Position numbers and translations under genes: made by a program. The notes below the pieces were generated by a model. That model worked only from the letters and a program-made list of their open reading frames with translations, did not search any database and was not told where the DNA came from. Below are positions 37,547 through 39,751 of a stretch of 39,751 nt of DNA, in pieces. Positions within the stretch are counted from its first letter, which is position 1. Every line of letters starts with the position of its first letter. Source of the DNA: Chelatococcus sp. (lineage in GTDB: Bacteria > Pseudomonadota > Alphaproteobacteria > Rhizobiales > Beijerinckiaceae); NCBI GenBank assembly GCA_003248805.1, contig QFQY01000044.1, positions 1-39,751 of the forward strand, written 5' to 3'.

Positions 37547-38875
37547 TCAGGCTTCCGCCTCCGAAACGCTCGCCAGCAGGTTCGCAAGAAGTCGCGTGCC
37601 CTGCATGAAATCGTCGATCTCCATCGCCTCGTCGGGGTTGTGACTGCCCTTGTCGTTGCGCAGGAAGATCATCACAGCCGGGATGCCGGCCTCGGCGAAG
37701 TCCTGCGCGTCGTGGCCGCCGCCGCTCGCCATCGGCAGCGTGGGGATCGCGAGACCATCCGCAGCGGCCTCCAGCGCCGCGACCAGCCTGCCGTCCATCG
37801 GCGAGGGCACCTGCCGGTCGAACGGGTCGAGCATGAAGGAGACGCCGCGTGCGCCGGCGATGCGGTCGGCCTCGGCCCGCAGGAACGCCTCCATGCCGTC
37901 GAGCACCGCCTTGTCGCGGCTGCGCATGTCGAGGGCGAAGGCGACGTCTCCCGGCACGCGCGTGATCGAGTGGATCTCCGGGTCGGTCGAGACCTTGCCG
38001 ATGGTGACGACGAGATCCTCGCCACGCTCGCGCCGCAGCGCCCATTCGCGATCGAGCGCCATCGCCAGCTCCGCCAGCGCGAAGACGACGTCACGCCGGT
38101 ATTCATGCGGCACCGCGCCGGAATGCGACCATTCGCCCCGCACGCGGCCGTTGCGCACCCGGTAGGCGCCGCGAATGCCGCCGACGATGCCGACGGGAAC
38201 GTCCCTGTTGTGCAGGATCGGCCCCTGCTCGATATGGAGTTCTGCGAAGCCGGCCACGGTCGCGGGGCTCAGGACCGGCGGCCCGGCCAGGATGCGGGCT
38301 GGGTCGAATCCGGCCTGCGCCATCATCTCGCCGAGAGGAAGCCGGGTCGCGACGTGGATCGCGCTCTCCATCTCGCCCGGCCAGAGCAGGCCGAGCGCGG
38401 CGCGGCTGCCGAGATGGCCGCCATGCTTTCCGACGAACCAGCTGCTGCTCTCCTCGGCACGGAAACCGGCGACGACGACGTCGCAGGCCGACCTCAGACC
38501 CGCGTCGATCATCGCGGCGACGCTGGTCAAGGCCGCGATAAAACCGGCGGCCCCGTCGAAATTGCCGCCGCGCGGCACGGAGTCGAGATGCGAGCCGCTG
38601 AACCAGGCAGGGCGCGACGGGTCCCGGCCGGCCAGGCGGGCATAAAGATTGCCGGCGGCGTCGACCGTGACCTCCAACCCCAGTTCGCGTGCCAGGCGCG
38701 TGGCCAGGTCATGGGCGATCTGCTCGCCTTCCATATAAGAGGCACGCGTGACGCCGGGACCGTCCAGGGTGAGCGCGCGCAGCTCGTCGAAGATGCCGGC
38801 CGCATAGCTGCGGCGCGCGAGCACGGCCGCATCGAGCGCGGGGGCGGGCCTGAAGGCGGTCGGGATAGCGGTCAT
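37547..38875 (-). CDS. M20-family amidase (N-carbamoyl-amino acid / allantoate amidohydrolase type)
   Basis: The 442-residue enzyme is of the M20/hydantoinase-carbamoylase family, with a dimetal site. Visible ligand motifs in order are GSHLDSVPRGG (His), NFDGAAG (Asp), FRAEESSSW (Glu pair), ELHIEQGP (His), and near the C-terminus ASGGGHDAQDFA (His). NGRVRGEWSHSG and the dimerisation-domain segment ALDMRSRDKAVL are also present. Possible substrates are N-carbamoyl-L-amino acids, allantoate, ureidoglycolate or beta-ureidopropionate, and these cannot be told apart by eye. I start at the ATG at 38875 (MTAIPTAFRP). The upstream extension is Arg-rich and unlikely. It is divergent from ahcY. Confidence 0.85.
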   Translation of the reverse strand: MTAIPTAFRPAPALDAAVLARRSYAAGIFDELRALTLDGPGVTRASYMEGEQIAHDLATRLARELGLEVTVDAAGNLYARLAGRDPSRPAWFSGSHLDSVPRGGNFDGAAGFIAALTSVAAMIDAGLRSACDVVVAGFRAEESSSWFVGKHGGHLGSRAALGLLWPGEMESAIHVATRLPLGEMMAQAGFDPARILAGPPVLSPATVAGFAELHIEQGPILHNRDVPVGIVGGIRGAYRVRNGRVRGEWSHSGAVPHEYRRDVVFALAELAMALDREWALRRERGEDLVVTIGKVSTDPEIHSITRVPGDVAFALDMRSRDKAVLDGMEAFLRAEADRIAGARGVSFMLDPFDRQVPSPMDGRLVAALEAAADGLAIPTLPMASGGGHDAQDFAEAGIPAVMIFLRNDKGSHNPDEAMEIDDFMQGTRLLANLLASVSEAEA

Positions 38876-38930
38876 GGCGCGGCTCTCGTGACCGCGCCGA
38901 CGTCGCAAAGTTCGTGCCCTCGCACAACAC

Positions 38931-38946
38931 ATAAAGACATCTTTAT
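38931..38946. promoter_or_regulatory. Palindrome resembling SahR-type operator upstream of ahcY
   Basis: ATAAAGA-CA-TCTTTAT is a perfect 7-base inverted repeat with a 2-base centre, in an AT-rich patch within GC-rich DNA. It lies 75 bases before ahcY. The shape (AAAGA..TCTTT) resembles the operator of SahR-type ArsR-family regulators, which sense S-adenosylhomocysteine and control ahcY and methionine-cycle genes. A regulator gene is not in the window. Confidence 0.55.
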
Positions 38947-38954
38947 ATCTTTTA

Positions 38955-38983
38955 TTGCTTCTGTGCCCCGGGCCTGCTAAAGA
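38955..38983 (+). promoter_or_regulatory. Probable sigma-70-type promoter of ahcY
   Basis: TTGCTT (38955-38960), a 17-base spacer and TAAAGA (38978-38983) lie 39 bases before the GTG of ahcY and just downstream of the palindrome at 38931-38946, close enough for a bound regulator to affect it. Confidence 0.5.
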
Positions 38984-39021
38984 CCGCCCGCCATTCAGGA
39001 TCGAACACTCGGAGCACGCTC

Positions 39022-39751
39022 GTGTCGGATTACGTCGTCAAGGACATCGGCCTCGCGGATTACGGCCGCAAGGAAATCAACATGGCCCAGGACGAGATGC
39101 CGGGCCTGATGGCGATCCGCGCCGAGCACAAGGGCAAGGCCCCGCTCAAGGGCGCGCGCATCGCCGGCTGCCTGCACATGACCATCCAGACCGCCGTGCT
39201 GATCGAGACGCTGAAGGAACTCGGCGCCGATGTGCGCTGGTCGTCCTGCAACATCTTCTCGACCCAGGACCACGCCGCCGCCGCGATCGCCGCGACGGGC
39301 ACCCCCGTCTTCGCCATCAAGGGCGAGACGCTGGAGGATTACTGGGAGTACGTCCTCAAGACCGCGACCTGGGGTGACGGCGGCACGCCGAACATGATCC
39401 TGGACGACGGCGGCGACCTGACCATGCTGATCATCCTCGGCGCCGAAGCCGAGGCCGGCAAGGCCGAGTTCCTCGACAAGCCGGGCAACGAGGAAGAAAC
39501 GATCTTCTTCAAGCTGATCAAGCGCCAGCTCAAGGACAATCCGGGCTGGTTCACCAAGACCCGCGACGCGATCAAGGGCGTCTCGGAAGAGACCACCACC
39601 GGCGTGCACCGCCTTTACGAGCTGGCCAAGGCGAACCGCCTGCCGTTCCCGGCGATCAACGTCAACGACTCGGTCACCAAGTCGAAGTTCGACAACCTCT
39701 ATGGCTGCCGCGAGTCGCTGGTCGACGCCATCCGCCGCGGCACCGACGTGA
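39022..39751 (+). CDS. ahcY: S-adenosylhomocysteine hydrolase, 5' part
   Basis: AhcY splits S-adenosylhomocysteine into adenosine and homocysteine, relieving product inhibition of methyltransferases. About 243 codons are present and the frame runs off the right edge. The full enzyme is about 465-470 residues. The sequence shows DYVVKDIGLADYGRKEINMAQDEMPGLM, AGCLHMTIQTAVLIETL, WSSCNIFSTQDHAAAAIA, NMILDDGGDLT and NVNDSVTKSKFDNLYGCRESL, covering the catalytic domain and its Lys-Asp region; the NAD-binding domain begins just beyond the edge. GTG at 39022 is used as start, with GGAG nine bases upstream. Its place beyond the PTS genes is the common one in Hyphomicrobiales. Confidence 0.95.
   Translation, partial: MSDYVVKDIGLADYGRKEINMAQDEMPGLMAIRAEHKGKAPLKGARIAGCLHMTIQTAVLIETLKELGADVRWSSCNIFSTQDHAAAAIAATGTPVFAIKGETLEDYWEYVLKTATWGDGGTPNMILDDGGDLTMLIILGAEAEAGKAEFLDKPGNEEETIFFKLIKRQLKDNPGWFTKTRDAIKGVSEETTTGVHRLYELAKANRLPFPAINVNDSVTKSKFDNLYGCRESLVDAIRRGTDV

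Noticed and set aside
38876..39021. SAH or SAM riboswitch upstream of ahcY
   Set aside because: No conserved riboswitch core or matching stems could be seen in the 146 bases. The palindrome fits a protein operator instead.

Overview
The window is GC-rich DNA of an alphaproteobacterium, most likely from the Hyphomicrobiales (Rhizobiales). A Bosea-like organism is my best guess, not a proof. The signs are the gene order pckA / chvI-chvG-hprK-EIIA-HPr / ahcY, EcfG-type general-stress promoters (GGAAC-N16/17-CGTT), an FzlA-like protein beside uppP, an OlsB-like acyltransferase, TRAP transporters and rhizobial palindromic intergenic repeats. I see no rRNA, tRNA or CRISPR array.

Region 1 (1-5.5 kb) looks like an accessory island. 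It holds a left-truncated IS3-family element next to a broken minus-strand gene, then general-stress genes: a DUF6894-receiver fusion, a YflT/GSP17M-like protein, a PepSY-like secreted protein, a YciF/DUF892 ferritin-like protein, a DadA-like FAD oxidoreductase and a frameshifted csbD. Three EcfG-type promoters serve these genes, two of them back to back. The island ends exactly where a comM/yifB ATPase gene begins in mid-protein, at its Walker A motif.

Region 2 (6.5-16.9 kb) is chromosomal backbone: a hybrid histidine kinase, an OlsB-like acyltransferase, a minus-strand operon (fzlA-like, queG, SDR epimerase), divergent uppP, an MFS_3 exporter with a C-terminal ABM-like domain, msrQ without msrP, and a HAD phosphatase.

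Region 3 (16.9-29 kb) is transport and catabolism. A TRAP permease pair (small and large subunit) has no binding protein beside it. A very tight plus-strand operon (small ORF, NIPSNAP, alpha/beta hydrolase, aspartate-dehydrogenase-like, tiny ORF, two SDRs) converges on a TAXI binding protein plus fused 4TM/12TM TRAP permease. An NhaD/citrate-type ion transporter follows. The SDR operon with the TAXI-TRAP system is the best candidate here for an undescribed catabolic pathway.

Region 4 (29-39.75 kb) is the conserved rhizobial carbon/envelope regulatory block: pckA with a downstream DUF4105 gene, a HugZ-like protein, ChvI-ChvG, short HprK, EIIA(Man) and HPr. A small membrane protein, a DUF4258/DUF2283 toxin-antitoxin-like pair and an M20 amidohydrolase lie between ptsH and ahcY. 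The ahcY gene runs off the right edge and carries a palindrome in front that fits a SahR-type operator.
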